A stretch of 64,000 nucleotides of DNA. Origin: Acinetobacter wuhouensis (GTDB lineage Bacteria; Pseudomonadota; Gammaproteobacteria; Pseudomonadales; Moraxellaceae). The notes under the pieces were generated by a model that was not told the DNA's origin, ran no database searches, and worked only from the letters and a program-made list of their open reading frames with translations. The stretch spans positions 3,038,001 to 3,102,000 of the forward strand of contig NZ_CP031716.1 of NCBI RefSeq assembly GCF_001696605.3. The letters are read 5' to 3'. A program made the position numbers and the translations under genes. How positions within the stretch are numbered: position 1 is the stretch's first letter; the number at the start of each line of letters is the position of its first letter. Below are positions 33,081 through 42,374 of the stretch, in pieces.

Positions 33081-34251
33081 AGATACTCCTTTCAATTTCT
33101 TGAATATTCTTTATTTTTACTCCATCAAGATAATTACTAGCTTTATTTAAAGTAACTAACTTACTATGTAAAGCTTCAATTACAACCCGCACATATCCAT
33201 CACCAAAAATTTGTTTTGGTTCTAAAGATCTTCTTCTCGGTATGCCCTTTTGTTCTTTTACAATGCTAAATCTATTCCTCTCAAACTCTTCTTTACGATA
33301 TAACCTAAAACTATCATATTCAAATTGACTAATTAAATTGAACTCCTTAAGACGTAATAATATTACATCTGGACTTACAGATAGTTTATCTGTTATAGGT
33401 TTAAGCCATTGAGCAAACCTCTCAACTTCTTCTGGTTTTTCTTTTATATCTAACTGCTTAAGCACATTGTCACTTACGAGAATATTAGCAGCTAATAGAT
33501 TTGCCTCTCTTTCGATTCTTTTATCAGAGTAAATAATTTCATTCGTATCAATAATTGTTTTCTTATGCAAAAGTATATGTGCTAATTCATGGAACAAAGT
33601 AAAGACAGATAAGCTATCACTGAACTCATTATCCTTCTTAATGAAAATGAGAGGTACTTTTTCATTATAAAAACTAAAGCCAATCACAGTGCTATCATTA
33701 GGAATTTTCCATGCGCCACTGTATCCAGAACTTAGAAATACAAGAATATTTTTATCTTCTATTAGCTTTCTGTAGTCCTTAAAAGTCATTTTTTTAGAAT
33801 TATCAATTCCTAACCATTTACGAATTTTTTCACCTTGCTTAGTAAGAGAGTGATTTTTCAGATCAGGACTTTGAAAATACTCAACTTCAATATCTAAATC
33901 ATTTTGTAAACCTAAGTAAACTTCATGCTGAGCAATAACATTTTCAATAATTTTTTTGATTTTTAGATCTATGATTGGCATTTGAGAGTCAAACGTACGA
34001 AATTGAGGTACAAATATCTCTTTCTCTTCAATCGGCTCATTTTTAATAAAAAATAGAATGCTTTCGCCAAATAAGTCAGCCAATTTTTCAAGCTGGTTAT
34101 AAGTTATTGTTGGATCTTCATTTTCTTTTAATAAGCCTTCCAACTTTTCAACTTTCACATCAATTTTTTTTGCCAAAAGCTCAACACTGACATCGTACTT
34201 AAGACGACACCATTCAATTCTATCGGGGTTAACTCTAATATATTCACTCAT
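33073..34251 (-). CDS. XRE-type HTH / ImmA-IrrE metallopeptidase fusion, probable antitoxin
   Basis: This 392-residue protein begins with an XRE-type helix-turn-helix (residues about 10-70, LLAKKIDVKVEKLEGLLKE). It is followed by an ImmA/IrrE peptidase domain with the zinc motif LFHELAHILLHKK and a downstream ANLLAANILV. This XRE-COG2856 architecture is common for antitoxins or protease regulators paired with PIN or RES-type toxins. The DUF4411 gene overlaps its end. The pair is AT-rich compared with acnD beside it, suggesting acquisition. Confidence 0.85.
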   Translation of the reverse strand: MSEYIRVNPDRIEWCRLKYDVSVELLAKKIDVKVEKLEGLLKENEDPTITYNQLEKLADLFGESILFFIKNEPIEEKEIFVPQFRTFDSQMPIIDLKIKKIIENVIAQHEVYLGLQNDLDIEVEYFQSPDLKNHSLTKQGEKIRKWLGIDNSKKMTFKDYRKLIEDKNILVFLSSGYSGAWKIPNDSTVIGFSFYNEKVPLIFIKKDNEFSDSLSVFTLFHELAHILLHKKTIIDTNEIIYSDKRIEREANLLAANILVSDNVLKQLDIKEKPEEVERFAQWLKPITDKLSVSPDVILLRLKEFNLISQFEYDSFRLYRKEEFERNRFSIVKEQKGIPRRRSLEPKQIFGDGYVRVVIEALHSKLVTLNKASNYLDGVKIKNIQEIERSIYG

Positions 34252-34314
34252 GATGAAATAATAGTTCTTAATGTGAACAGAGTAAATTTTTTATTTGTTT
34301 AATATGTATTTAAC

Positions 34315-34346
34315 TGTATCGTACTTCGGTATCGAAGTACGATACA
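34315..34346. repeat. 14-bp perfect hairpin between acnD and the XRE/ImmA gene
   Basis: TGTATCGTACTTCG (34315-34328) and CGAAGTACGATACA (34333-34346) are perfectly complementary around a GTAT loop. It lies 10 bp after the acnD stop. No T tract follows on either strand, so it may be a terminator, an mRNA-stabilising hairpin or an operator. Confidence 0.7.
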
Positions 34347-34355
34347 TTATTTTAA

Positions 34356-36971
34356 TTAAACATTCCCTTCCAAGAAATCCTGTGCAAAGCGTTGCAACAC
34401 ACCACCCGCTTCATACACATGCACTTCTTCTTCGGTATCCAAACGACAGGTTACAGGCACTTTCACGATCTCATTTTGACCATCAGCAGTCGAACGCTCG
34501 ATCACCAAAGTTAAAGTCGAACGCGGCGCAATATTACCAATCACGCTATACAACTCAGTACCATCAAGCTTTAACGTCTTACGGTCTGTACCTGCTTTAA
34601 ACTCAAGCGGTAATACCCCCATACCTACAAGGTTAGTACGGTGAATACGCTCAAAACCTTCTGCAACAATCACTTCAACACCAGCAAGACGCACACCTTT
34701 TGCAGCCCAGTCACGGCTAGAACCCTGACCATAATCTTTACCTGCAATGATGATCAGCGGTTGCTTACGATTCATATAAGTTTCGATCGCTTCCCACATA
34801 CGCATCACTTCGCCCTCAGGCTCAACACGTGCTTTAGAACCTTGCTTGATCGTACCGTCAGAGCGAACCACCATTTCATTGAACAGTTTCGGGTTTGCAA
34901 ATGTTGCACGTTGCGCAGTTAAATGGTCACCACGGTGCGTTGCGTAAGAGTTGAAGTCTTCCTCAGGCACGCCCATTTTGTGAAGATATTCACCTGCTGC
35001 CGAATCCATCAAGATCGCATTCGATGGTGACAAGTGATCTGTCGTGATATTGTCAGGAAGAATCGCAAGCGGACGCATATTCGCCAAAGTACGTGGCGCA
35101 GCCAAAGCACCTTCCCAATACGGCGGACGGCGGATATAGGTACTTTGCGGACGCCAGTCATACAATGGACTCGCAGCCTGTACACGCTCACCCAAATCAA
35201 ACATTGGGATATACACTTTCTTGAACTGTTCAGGTTTAACAGCAACTTTTACCAGAGCATCAATTTCTTCGTCCGATGGCCAAATGTCTTTTAAGTAAAT
35301 CGGATTACCGTCTTTGTCATTGCCCAATGAATCTGTTTCGATGTCAAAACGGATTGTTCCTGCAATCGCATACGCCACAACCAACGGTGGAGAAGCCAAG
35401 AACGCTTGCTTTGCATAAGGATGAATACGACCATCAAAGTTACGGTTACCTGACAGTACCGCAGTTGCGTACAGGTCACGGTCAATAATTTCTTGTTGAA
35501 TTACAGGATCTAACGCACCTGACATACCGTTACATGTGGTACAGGCATACGCCACAATACCGAAACCAAGCTTCTCAAGATCACCCAATACGCCTGCTTC
35601 TTCAAGATACAAAGCTGCTGCTTTAGAACCTGGTGCAAATGATGATTTCACCCAAGGTTTACGCACTAAACCAAGTTCATTGGCTTTACGCGCCAACAAG
35701 CCTGCGGCAACGGTATTACGTGGATTCGAAGTATTGGTACAAGACGTAATCGCTGCAATGATCACAGCACCATCTGGCATTAAACCTTCAGCTTCTTGCG
35801 CACGAGCTGCGTCTAAATTACCTGCAATGCCTTTGGCTTTTAAATCTGCTGTTGATACACGAGCATGTGGGTTTGATGGACCTGCAATATTACGGGTTAC
35901 AGTTGAAAGATCGAAACGAAGTACACGTGGATATTCCGCTTGTTTCATGTCCGATGCCCAAAGACCGATTTCTTTGGCATAGGTTTCAACAAGTTTAACC
36001 TGATCTGCTTCACGACCTGTCAGTGTTAAATAATCAATGGTGTTCTGATCAATGTAGAACATTGCCGCAGTTGCGCCATATTCAGGAGTCATGTTGGAAA
36101 TCGTGGCACGATCACCCACTGACATGCTGTCTGCACCTTCACCAAAGAATTCTAAATATGCACCCACCACACGTTCTTTACGCAAGAATTCTGTCAATGC
36201 CAATACGATATCTGTTGCGGTAATGCCTGCTTGACGCTGACCAACAAATTCTACACCGATAATATCTGGAAGACGCATCCAAGATGCTCGACCCAACATT
36301 ACATTTTCAGCTTCGAGTCCTCCGACACCAATTGAGATCACACCAAGCGCATCAGTATGTGGTGTATGAGAATCTGTACCTACACAAGTATCAGGGAATG
36401 CCACACCTTCACGGTTTTGCACCACTGGAGACATTTTCTCCAAGTTGATCTGGTGCATGATGCCGTTACCCGCAGGGATCACGTCGACATTTTCAAACGC
36501 AGTTTTAGTCCATTCGATGAAGTGGAAACGGTCTTCGTTACGACGGTCTTCCACAGCACGGTTTTTCTCAAATGCATCTGGGTCAAAACCACCGTATTCC
36601 ACTGCCAAAGAGTGATCTACGATCAACTGGGTTGGTACAACTGGGTTTACTTTTGAAGGATCACCACCTTGGTCGGCAATCGCATCACGCAGACCTGCAA
36701 GGTCAACCAATGCAGTTTGTCCGAGAATGTCATGGCACACCACACGTGCAGGATACCAAGGAAAATCATGGTCTTGTTTACGGTTAATCAGTTCTTTTAA
36801 AGATTGTTCGAGAATGGCTGGGTCACAGCGACGGACTAACTGTTCAGCCAATACTTTTGAAGTGTATGGAAGTTTCGCGTATGCGCCTGGCTGGATGTCT
36901 TCAACGGCTTGACGCACATCGAAGTATTCGAGCTGGGTACCTTGCAGTGGTTTGCGATAATTGTTATTCAT
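34356..36971 (-). CDS. acnD: Fe/S-dependent 2-methylisocitrate dehydratase AcnD
   Basis: This 871-residue aconitase-superfamily enzyme matches AcnD of the methylcitrate cycle more than AcnA: NNYRKPLQGTQLEYFDVRQA at the N-terminus, RRNEDRFHFIEWTKTAF, PDTCVGTDSHTPHTDALGV, the cluster cysteines in TSCTNTSNPRN and ACTTCNG, and GKDYGQGSSRDWAAKGV near the C-terminus. It would dehydrate 2-methylcitrate during propionate use. Unusually, no prpB, prpC or prpF is next to it: a toxin-antitoxin pair lies downstream and ygfZ diverges upstream. Confidence 0.87.
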   Translation of the reverse strand: MNNNYRKPLQGTQLEYFDVRQAVEDIQPGAYAKLPYTSKVLAEQLVRRCDPAILEQSLKELINRKQDHDFPWYPARVVCHDILGQTALVDLAGLRDAIADQGGDPSKVNPVVPTQLIVDHSLAVEYGGFDPDAFEKNRAVEDRRNEDRFHFIEWTKTAFENVDVIPAGNGIMHQINLEKMSPVVQNREGVAFPDTCVGTDSHTPHTDALGVISIGVGGLEAENVMLGRASWMRLPDIIGVEFVGQRQAGITATDIVLALTEFLRKERVVGAYLEFFGEGADSMSVGDRATISNMTPEYGATAAMFYIDQNTIDYLTLTGREADQVKLVETYAKEIGLWASDMKQAEYPRVLRFDLSTVTRNIAGPSNPHARVSTADLKAKGIAGNLDAARAQEAEGLMPDGAVIIAAITSCTNTSNPRNTVAAGLLARKANELGLVRKPWVKSSFAPGSKAAALYLEEAGVLGDLEKLGFGIVAYACTTCNGMSGALDPVIQQEIIDRDLYATAVLSGNRNFDGRIHPYAKQAFLASPPLVVAYAIAGTIRFDIETDSLGNDKDGNPIYLKDIWPSDEEIDALVKVAVKPEQFKKVYIPMFDLGERVQAASPLYDWRPQSTYIRRPPYWEGALAAPRTLANMRPLAILPDNITTDHLSPSNAILMDSAAGEYLHKMGVPEEDFNSYATHRGDHLTAQRATFANPKLFNEMVVRSDGTIKQGSKARVEPEGEVMRMWEAIETYMNRKQPLIIIAGKDYGQGSSRDWAAKGVRLAGVEVIVAEGFERIHRTNLVGMGVLPLEFKAGTDRKTLKLDGTELYSVIGNIAPRSTLTLVIERSTADGQNEIVKVPVTCRLDTEEEVHVYEAGGVLQRFAQDFLEGNV

Positions 36972-37207
36972 TGAATTGTGCCTCTTGCATCATTTTGTAC
37001 TGCGTGTCTGATGCTCGAATAGTACACTGCCGAAAACCCATTTCCCAAATCGTTTAAATTTCATAAACTTAGATACAAAAACAGGGGTTTTGGAAATATT
37101 TAGTAACAACTTGCTCGAATTATTTTTCTTAAATGTGCATTTTTTATAAAAATAGCGGAAAATAAGGCTAATTCTTTAGTATTAGATTTAAATTGGATGA
37201 ATATTTC

Positions 37208-37930
37208 ATGAGCAATTTAGCGTTCTCCTCTTTCACGTTAATCGGTGTCGATGCACAAAAATTCCTGCAAGGACAAGTGACTGTAAATGCAGAAGCTTTG
37301 GCTGAAAATGTATCGCAATACACTGCAATTTGTGATTTGAAAGGTCGTATTCATTTTGGTTTATGGTTAAAAAAACGTAATCCTGAAGAATTTGAAATCG
37401 TGACCACGCAAGATCAAGCGGAAGAATTTGCCAAACATATTAAAAAATATGGTGCATTTTCCAAGATGAAACTTGAGCAAATTGGTGCTGTTTTTCCGAC
37501 TGTAAATGGCACGACAACTGACTTTTCTGACAGTGAAACTGATATTTCTACTTGGGAAATTGCTGCGATTCAGAATGGTCAAGCTTATATTAATCAAGCG
37601 ATTGAAGGTTTATTCCAACCACAAGAGTTACGTTTCCATCAACGTGGTGCTGTGAATTATGACAAGGGTTGTTACTTGGGTCAGGAAGTGATTGCACGTC
37701 TTTGGTTTAAGGCAAAACCGAAAGCGTGGTTACATGTGGTTCAGGGTTCAGGTGATGTTCCTGCACAAGGTGAACAGTTGAATAAAGGCGTGCAAGTGGT
37801 GAATAGCACTGCTTTTGAAAATGGTTTTATTGCGCTTGTGGTTGCTCGTCCTGAGGCTTTGGCTGAGCTTGAAGTGACTGTTTTAGACTTGCCTGAAAGT
37901 TTAAGTGGTGATGTGGCAAGACCGCAGTAA
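37208..37930 (+). CDS. ygfZ: YgfZ, folate-binding Fe-S cluster maintenance protein
   Basis: This 240-residue protein has the YgfZ/GcvT-like fold, with VDAQKFLQGQVTVN near the N-terminus and the signature KGCYLGQEVIARLWFKAKPK. YgfZ helps maintain iron-sulphur enzymes through a folate-dependent step. The ATG at 37208 is preferred to an in-frame TTG at 37193. It is divergent from acnD, an Fe-S enzyme, an apt but possibly chance neighbour. A terminator follows. Confidence 0.9.
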   Translation: MSNLAFSSFTLIGVDAQKFLQGQVTVNAEALAENVSQYTAICDLKGRIHFGLWLKKRNPEEFEIVTTQDQAEEFAKHIKKYGAFSKMKLEQIGAVFPTVNGTTTDFSDSETDISTWEIAAIQNGQAYINQAIEGLFQPQELRFHQRGAVNYDKGCYLGQEVIARLWFKAKPKAWLHVVQGSGDVPAQGEQLNKGVQVVNSTAFENGFIALVVARPEALAELEVTVLDLPESLSGDVARPQ

Positions 37931-37944
37931 ATTTATTTTTATAT

Positions 37945-37975
37945 AAAGGTAACCACCAATCTTTGGTTACCTTTT
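37945..37975. terminator. Terminator downstream of ygfZ
   Basis: AAAGGTAACCA (37945-37955) and TGGTTACCTTT (37964-37974) form an 11-bp stem ending in T residues. Confidence 0.85.
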
Positions 37976-38081
37976 ATCTCCTTTCCAATTTAAATTTATA
38001 ATAAAACAATAAAATTCATTATTTTTAATTGACCGTTTTTTAACTATACTGTTTCAAAATTATTGAACAATAAATATTATC

Positions 38082-38606
38082 ATGTCAACTCAAACACATT
38101 TTAAAGACCCAAAACATAAAATCTTCGCGTTGTATTACGGCATTTTTGCAGTACTTGGTATCATCTTATTAAGTTATCAACTACTCTCTATTTCTTTATC
38201 TATCATTGTTTTTATTCTTGTTTTTATACTTTATGCTCAACTCGTTTTTATGCTTATTGGCGCTATTAAATATTGGAAACTGGAAGTCACTGGTTTAAAA
38301 ATCTTATTTTGGATCAGCTTGAGCCTTGTCCCTCTTTTTATTACTCCATTAATTACTTACATTCCCAAAGTAACTTCGGGGCTGTTTTTTTATATACAAA
38401 GTTCTTTTGGAGCAACTGGAGTAGGCTTTGACTTTCACATTGCTTATGATACTCGACTCACGCTTTTGAACCACTCAGCATGGGGTTTTGGACTGAATAT
38501 CATTGAATTTTTTATATGGATTCGATTTAAACATATTGCAGAAATCAACCATATTTCTATTCCACCTTTTAAAAATGAAGATTTAGAACTTAAAATTTAT
38601 GATTAA
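38082..38606 (+). CDS. Multi-spanning membrane protein, unknown function
   Basis: This 174-residue protein has about four membrane helices (YYGIFAVLGIILLSYQLL, SIIVFILVFILYAQLVFMLI, ILFWISLSLVPLFITPLI and a weaker WGFGLNIIEFFIWI), with a short charged C-terminus. No motif or family is recognised. Codon use and AT content resemble the TPM cluster that follows, and it may belong to the same neighbourhood. Confidence 0.65.
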   Translation: MSTQTHFKDPKHKIFALYYGIFAVLGIILLSYQLLSISLSIIVFILVFILYAQLVFMLIGAIKYWKLEVTGLKILFWISLSLVPLFITPLITYIPKVTSGLFFYIQSSFGATGVGFDFHIAYDTRLTLLNHSAWGFGLNIIEFFIWIRFKHIAEINHISIPPFKNEDLELKIYD

Positions 38607-38619
38607 AAAGGCAAAAATT

Positions 38620-38679
38620 ATGACTTTTCGTTCTCTTATGAGAGCTCTTAAAAGTGTGGAAAGAATTAGACCTAAGTAA
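38620..38679 (+). CDS. Candidate 19-residue peptide
   Basis: An AAGG site lies nine bases before an ATG that opens MTFRSLMRALKSVERIRPK. The peptide is basic and could form an amphipathic helix. Its stop codon overlaps the 5' arm of a terminator hairpin. Such a compact unit could be a real small protein or a leader, but the evidence is thin. Confidence 0.25.
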   Translation: MTFRSLMRALKSVERIRPK

Positions 38680-38697
38680 TAAAAACTTGGGCTTTTT
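38671..38697 (+). terminator. Terminator before the TPM cluster
   Basis: CCTAAGT (38671-38677) pairs with ACTTGGG (38685-38691) with one wobble, followed by CTTTTT. Confidence 0.7.
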
Positions 38698-38737
38698 CTT
38701 ATTTCTGTTTAAAATCTTTAAGAATATCTAAAAATTT

Positions 38738-39889
38738 ATGATAAAAATGCAACTATTAAAATATTCACTATTTCAAAATTTCTTCGTTTTCATTTTCACT
38801 CTATTGTTCAATGTAAGTACCTACGCCCTGTCGCCTGAGCTTTTACAGCAACTTCAACAAGAAAATATAGTCGATACTACTTCAGGTCTTGCTCCACAAG
38901 AGATCCAATTACTTAAGTCTCAAAATGAAAAGCTTGAGAATGAACGTCATGTTTCGGTAAAAATACTCATCTTAAATGATGCATCAAAACAGATTGATGA
39001 CCCAAAGCAATTAGATGAAATTTCAGACCAAATTAAAAGTTCAGAACCTAATATCGAAGATCATATCTTCATTTTAATTGGTAAAAAAGATCATATTAAC
39101 CGCGTAATTTTAAATCATGATAATAAAAATATAGTCAACGAAACTCATGAATATGGAAACTATATTAGCCATAACAATAAGCTTACACCAATCGAATACA
39201 TCATTTTAGAACCACTTTTAAAAGAAAATAAATTGTACCCAGCCTTACAAGCATCTCAAACATATATAGAGGAAATTTCACTAAAACAGCAACCTAGCTA
39301 TGAGACGTTTTATTACGGCAAAAAACGCTATGAAGACAGCCTACAGGCGTACTACATTTTTTATATCAGTGGAACTTTCGTTTTTTTGTTTTTCAGTATT
39401 GCACTGTGCCGATTTCTTTATCAAAGCTTCCAAAATCATGCAGATTTGGTCAATAAAGCCCAGAAAATGCACAATTTAAATCTTTCTTCCACTAGCATGA
39501 ATAAGTCTAAAATTTACATTTTTTCAGCCGTTTACTTAACATTTCACATACTCCTAAGCATTACACTCAGTGCTTACTACTTAGACTTAAATTTTTTATT
39601 TCTATTGATTAGCAATATCGCTATCTTGTTATTTTATTTATCAATACTTTGGTTTTCGTCACCAAAGACATTAGACGAAATTTTCAGTTTTAAGAAAGTA
39701 TTAGGCACTACTGGGGTTATTTTTCTAATTACCATTATCTTTACTCTTTTACCAGCGAGTAGTTTAGGTCTCTATTTCGTATTTATAAGTTTTATGATTA
39801 TTGTTTCTTATTTTTACAACAAACTTATTTCATCTATTCTAAAGTATTTATTTAAGGTCGATAACTTTGATTTTCATTCAATGTATTGA
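38738..39889 (+). CDS. TPM-domain paralogue, degenerate (first of four)
   Basis: This 383-residue protein has a signal-like N-terminus ending in STYALSPELLQQLQQENIVDTTSGL, which matches the three genes that follow. Its TPM-like domain has lost the central VGYGLEG and AGRIIR motifs. Several membrane helices follow (from about residue 205), and the Ser/Gly tail is missing. It is probably a diverged duplicate that kept its membrane part. An in-frame ATG three codons later is an alternative start. Confidence 0.7.
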   Translation: MIKMQLLKYSLFQNFFVFIFTLLFNVSTYALSPELLQQLQQENIVDTTSGLAPQEIQLLKSQNEKLENERHVSVKILILNDASKQIDDPKQLDEISDQIKSSEPNIEDHIFILIGKKDHINRVILNHDNKNIVNETHEYGNYISHNNKLTPIEYIILEPLLKENKLYPALQASQTYIEEISLKQQPSYETFYYGKKRYEDSLQAYYIFYISGTFVFLFFSIALCRFLYQSFQNHADLVNKAQKMHNLNLSSTSMNKSKIYIFSAVYLTFHILLSITLSAYYLDLNFLFLLISNIAILLFYLSILWFSSPKTLDEIFSFKKVLGTTGVIFLITIIFTLLPASSLGLYFVFISFMIIVSYFYNKLISSILKYLFKVDNFDFHSMY

Positions 39890-39960
39890 AGATACGGAGA
39901 TCCATGTAACTTACGCAATTGATTATTTTAAATTAAACAAAATTCGGATAAACCATCCTT

Positions 39961-41187
39961 ATGCAACATGATTATAAAACACTGTATCAGCAGTTCATTC
40001 TTTTTACCTGCACTTTACTGCTCAGTGTCATCAGTCATGCCCTATCGCCTGAGCTTTTAAAACAACTTAAAAAAGAAAATATAGTCGATACCACACTGAC
40101 GCTTTCGGACAATCAAATTGCTAAATTGAAAAGTCAAAATAAGCAACTCTACCAAGAGAAGAAAATTGATCTTAAAATTCTTATGATACCTTCTACAAAT
40201 GGCTTATCTATTGAACAGTATGCAAATGAAGTTTTTAATACACTTAAAATTGGTAATCAGAAGCTCGATAATGGTCTACTTTTAGTTGTTGCGAAAAATG
40301 ACCATAAAATGCGTTTTGAAGTGGGTTATGGTTTAGAAGGTGATTTTCCAGATATTCAAGCAGGACGAATGATTCGTAATACCCTTGCACCAAATTTTAA
40401 AAATAATGATTATTATCAAGGTTTTTATCAGGTACAACAGTCTCTTTTAAAACTCGATATTTTATTTAGCAACACTCTAGATAAGCAAAAAAATATACTG
40501 ACGACTTTCAATTTTTATGTGCAATTATTTTTATCCATTTTACTCTGTATTCCATTATATTGGCTGTATACAAGAGCAACTGTGAATTGGGGAACCAGTG
40601 CAGGATTCGGTATATTTACAGCATGTTTAGTTTTTGAGATATTTATACATATATTTATTTTTTCTTATTTGCAGACACCCAAAATTGCTTTTTTTATTTG
40701 CTCACTCATTCCACTTTATGCACCTTTATTAGTACTTATATTTTTACCCAAAAATCAAAATCATAAATTGCTCAAATCTATTTTATATAGTTTACCTCTA
40801 CAGATTTTTTCAATATTGGGATTGGGGATCTTTTACTATGTAGACTTTTTCCCAAAAGCTGCACTCGTTTTACTTCAAGGTTTAGCCATCATTTTTATCT
40901 TAATTTTTTTACGCTATCTACAATTTTTATACCGCTTTCATCATCATACTGAAAATGCTTACCTCACTTCATTTTATAATCAATATCTAAAAGAAAAAGA
41001 ACGTCAACAAGCGATTGATGAAGAATTTAAACGAACCAATGTAGCAAATCATTCAAACGATTCTTCCTCAAGTAGCTCATCATCTAGTAGCAATAGTTCA
41101 AGTAACTCAAGTAGTAGTTCATCATCAAGCAATGATCGAGATTCAGGCGGAAGTTCTGGCGGTGGCGGAGCATCAGGGAGTTGGTAA
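39961..41187 (+). CDS. TPM-domain membrane protein with Ser/Gly-rich tail (second of four)
   Basis: This 408-residue YgcG-like protein has a signal peptide (to SHA-LSPELL), then a TPM domain of about 140 residues with LDNGLLLVVAKNDHKMRFEVGYGLEG, DIQAGRMIRNTLAPNFKNNDYYQG. Several membrane helices and a cytoplasmic stretch follow. The tail has about 30 serines, then GGSSGGGGASGSW. TPM domains (Psb32/TLP18.3/YgcG) act in membrane-protein assembly or as phosphatases; the role here is unknown. Its stop overlaps the next ATG (TAATG). Confidence 0.88.
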   Translation: MQHDYKTLYQQFILFTCTLLLSVISHALSPELLKQLKKENIVDTTLTLSDNQIAKLKSQNKQLYQEKKIDLKILMIPSTNGLSIEQYANEVFNTLKIGNQKLDNGLLLVVAKNDHKMRFEVGYGLEGDFPDIQAGRMIRNTLAPNFKNNDYYQGFYQVQQSLLKLDILFSNTLDKQKNILTTFNFYVQLFLSILLCIPLYWLYTRATVNWGTSAGFGIFTACLVFEIFIHIFIFSYLQTPKIAFFICSLIPLYAPLLVLIFLPKNQNHKLLKSILYSLPLQIFSILGLGIFYYVDFFPKAALVLLQGLAIIFILIFLRYLQFLYRFHHHTENAYLTSFYNQYLKEKERQQAIDEEFKRTNVANHSNDSSSSSSSSSSNSSSNSSSSSSSSNDRDSGGSSGGGGASGSW

Positions 41188-42374
41188 TGAACAAGTTTAT
41201 CTATACATTAATTCTTCTTTGTATCACAACACTCAGTCATGCCCTGTCACCTGAGCTTTTAAAACAACTTAAAAAAGGAAATATAGTCGATACCACACAG
41301 ACGCTTTCTGACAATCAAATTGCTGAAATAAAAAGTCAAAATGAGTATTTATATCAAGAAAAGAAAATTGATTTAAAAATCCTCATGGTGCCATCCACAG
41401 AAGGTGCTTCAATTGAACAATATGCTGAGAAAGTCTTTAATACAATTAAAATAGGAAATAAAAAACTCAATAATGGTCTGCTTTTAGTCATCGCCAAAGA
41501 TGATCGTAAAATGCGTTTTGAAGTCGGTTATGGTTTAGAAGGTGAGATTACTGATATTCAAGCAGGACGAATCATTCGCCATATACTTGCACCAAATTTT
41601 AAAAATAATGATTACTATTATGGAATAATTGCCGCACAACAAAGCATTGCACAATTAAGTGAAGGCTTTGTAATTACCGATAATGGTGGATATAGAGACA
41701 ATCAACTAGAGCATGCGATCTTTATCTTCAAGACAAGTGTTAAATTATTATTTGGTATTTTGATCGTTTGGCTGTGGTTTTACGCCTTCAATAACACGGC
41801 TGGAAGTCGTGATGCTCGACAAGGGGTCGCATTTTTTGTCACCCTATTTTTCAGTCTTTTTTGGACTATTTTTTTAAACGTAATTTTTGATCTTGGTTTT
41901 TGGTCTTTCATTGGCTTAAGTTTCTTATCAGCATTTTTCAGCGCAAGTATTTTTCCAAAATATCATCAGCATCCTCGATTCAATCGCATTGTATTGATTT
42001 CATTAACTGTTATATTTTCAATCACATTCATTTATTTGATATTCTGCTATTTATTCAAATCACAAAAAGGAGCTGTCTCAGAAGATTTTTCAAATATTTT
42101 ATCTTTTGCACTTTCCTTTGTTCCAACTATTTTGATGGTCGTTGTTGGAATGTTTATCAGTAATAAATTATTTTCAAATAAGAAAGAAGATCCCAAACGA
42201 CTTCCAGACCCATTTCCAAACACTTCTCCGAGTTCCAATACAACAGATCGTTCTTCATCGAATCGCTCATCATCTAGCAATAGTTCAAGTCATTCTTCGA
42301 GCAGTTCATCATCAAGCAATGACCGTGATTCAGGCGGAAGTTCTGGCGGTGGCGGAGCATCAGGGAGTTGGTAA
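41187..42374 (+). CDS. TPM-domain membrane protein with Ser/Gly-rich tail (third of four)
   Basis: This 395-residue paralogue has the same order: signal peptide, TPM domain (LNNGLLLVIAKDDRKMRFEVGYGLEG, DIQAGRIIRHILAPNFKNNDYYYG), membrane helices, serine-rich segment and GGSSGGGGASGSW end. It starts at the ATG that overlaps the previous stop. The DNA around its start is nearly the same as around the start of the next gene, pointing to tandem duplication or gene conversion. Confidence 0.88.
   Translation: MNKFIYTLILLCITTLSHALSPELLKQLKKGNIVDTTQTLSDNQIAEIKSQNEYLYQEKKIDLKILMVPSTEGASIEQYAEKVFNTIKIGNKKLNNGLLLVIAKDDRKMRFEVGYGLEGEITDIQAGRIIRHILAPNFKNNDYYYGIIAAQQSIAQLSEGFVITDNGGYRDNQLEHAIFIFKTSVKLLFGILIVWLWFYAFNNTAGSRDARQGVAFFVTLFFSLFWTIFLNVIFDLGFWSFIGLSFLSAFFSASIFPKYHQHPRFNRIVLISLTVIFSITFIYLIFCYLFKSQKGAVSEDFSNILSFALSFVPTILMVVVGMFISNKLFSNKKEDPKRLPDPFPNTSPSSNTTDRSSSNRSSSSNSSSHSSSSSSSSNDRDSGGSSGGGGASGSW

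Noticed and set aside
34641..36912. Many plus-strand open frames opposite acnD
   Set aside because: They are antisense shadows of a strong, conserved 871-codon gene, with no ribosome-binding sites or recognisable products.
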